From the NCBI GenBank assembly GCA_002409525.1, contig DHNM01000002.1, positions 1 to 64,000 on the forward strand: 64,000 bases of DNA. The letters are read 5' to 3'. Positions 63,804 to 64,000 of the stretch are shown here, piece by piece (the first letter of the stretch is position 1; each line of letters starts with the position of its first letter). This stretch comes from Eubacterium sp. UBA5416 (GTDB taxonomy: Bacteria > Bacillota > Clostridia > Lachnospirales > Lachnospiraceae). A model generated the notes under the pieces. That model did no database searches, had not been told where the DNA came from, and saw only the letters and a program-made list of their open reading frames with translations. Both the position numbers and the translations under genes were made by a program.

Positions 63804-64000
63804 CTATAGATCCTTTACCATCAAAATATCGTCAGCATAGGTTCCATCCTTATATTTATTTGCATTGGGAATCCTTCCGCATTCCTTGAAGCCAACACTT
63901 TCATACAAATGGTATGCACCATCATTTCCCTCAACTACGGCCAGCTCAACCTGCTCAAAACCCGCGTTTTTTACCTCCTGGACAATCTTATTCAGCATGA
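63804..64000 (-). CDS. Partial GNAT-family N-acetyltransferase (5' end beyond window)
   Basis: Only the C-terminal 65 or so residues are inside the window. The block LAVVEGNDGAYHLYESVGFKECGRIPNA is the acetyl-CoA binding and end region of GNAT enzymes. The reading frame stays open to the right edge, so the ATG at 63998 need not be the start. The substrate cannot be told. It lies upstream of the yesU gene with an 85-base gap. Confidence 0.8.
   Translation of the reverse strand, partial: MLNKIVQEVKNAGFEQVELAVVEGNDGAYHLYESVGFKECGRIPNANKYKDGTYADDILMVKDL

Noticed and set aside
1..64000. CRISPR arrays, tRNA or rRNA genes, complete insertion sequences, phage genes, replication origins
   Set aside because: No regularly spaced repeats, tRNA-like cloverleafs, transposase motifs or phage structural genes were noticed on reading either strand.

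Overview
The window looks like a chromosomal segment of a gut-type Firmicute, most likely of the Lachnospiraceae or a close clostridial relative. The support is strong AGGAGG-type ribosome binding sites, CUT1 sugar transporters of the LplA/LplB/LplC type without their own ATPases, YesM/YesN and transmembrane AraC regulators, an OPT transporter followed by a PqqD-like protein, and a cohesin/dockerin pair. This assignment rests on gene content only. No rRNA, tRNA, CRISPR array, phage or complete insertion sequence is visible.

The theme is pectin use, mainly rhamnogalacturonan I (RG-I) and homogalacturonan. Region A (125-8778) is a minus-strand operon: LplB- and LplC-type permeases, a solute-binding lipoprotein, a GH105 unsaturated rhamnogalacturonyl hydrolase, a GH112 phosphorylase (probably D-galactosyl-beta-1,4-L-rhamnose phosphorylase) and rhamnose mutarotase. 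A divergent AraC regulator lies behind a striking three-hairpin leader. Region B (8939-11207) is an OPT transporter overlapping a PqqD-like gene. Region C (11343-18377) encodes a 2072-residue secreted CE12 acetylesterase/PL11 rhamnogalacturonan lyase ending in a dockerin, followed by a small surface-anchored cohesin protein, which suggests a two-gene minimal cohesin-dockerin surface complex. Region D (18939-20967) holds an aldehyde dehydrogenase, its terminator, a damaged RelE-type toxin-antitoxin module, and a deletion remnant of a second dehydrogenase copy carrying a second copy of the same terminator.

Region E (21004-32739) is a homogalacturonan operon: binding protein, two permeases, GH105, PL22 oligogalacturonate lyase and a secreted PL1 pectate lyase with chitin-binding-type modules, preceded by a membrane-spanning AraC regulator. 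Region F (32974-41536) has a dehydrogenase remnant, a YfhO-type membrane protein, and an Opp-type importer with a family 5 binding protein. Region G (41674-50993) has a CUT1 importer, a YesN/YesM two-component system with an orphan binding protein lacking a lipobox, and a beta-lactamase-fold serine hydrolase. Region H (51087-63718) is a second RG-I operon: importer, PL26/YetA-type exo-lyase and a cytoplasmic PL11-CE12 fusion, with a membrane AraC regulator and YesU upstream. A partial GNAT gene runs off the right edge.

Working model: surface enzymes (PL1, and dockerin-held CE12-PL11) cut and deacetylate pectin. Five importers take up oligomers; the CUT1 ones must share a remote ATPase. Cytoplasmic PL22, PL26, PL11-CE12, GH105 and GH112 finish the work to unsaturated galacturonate, rhamnose and galactose-1-phosphate. 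The downstream monosaccharide pathways are not in this window.
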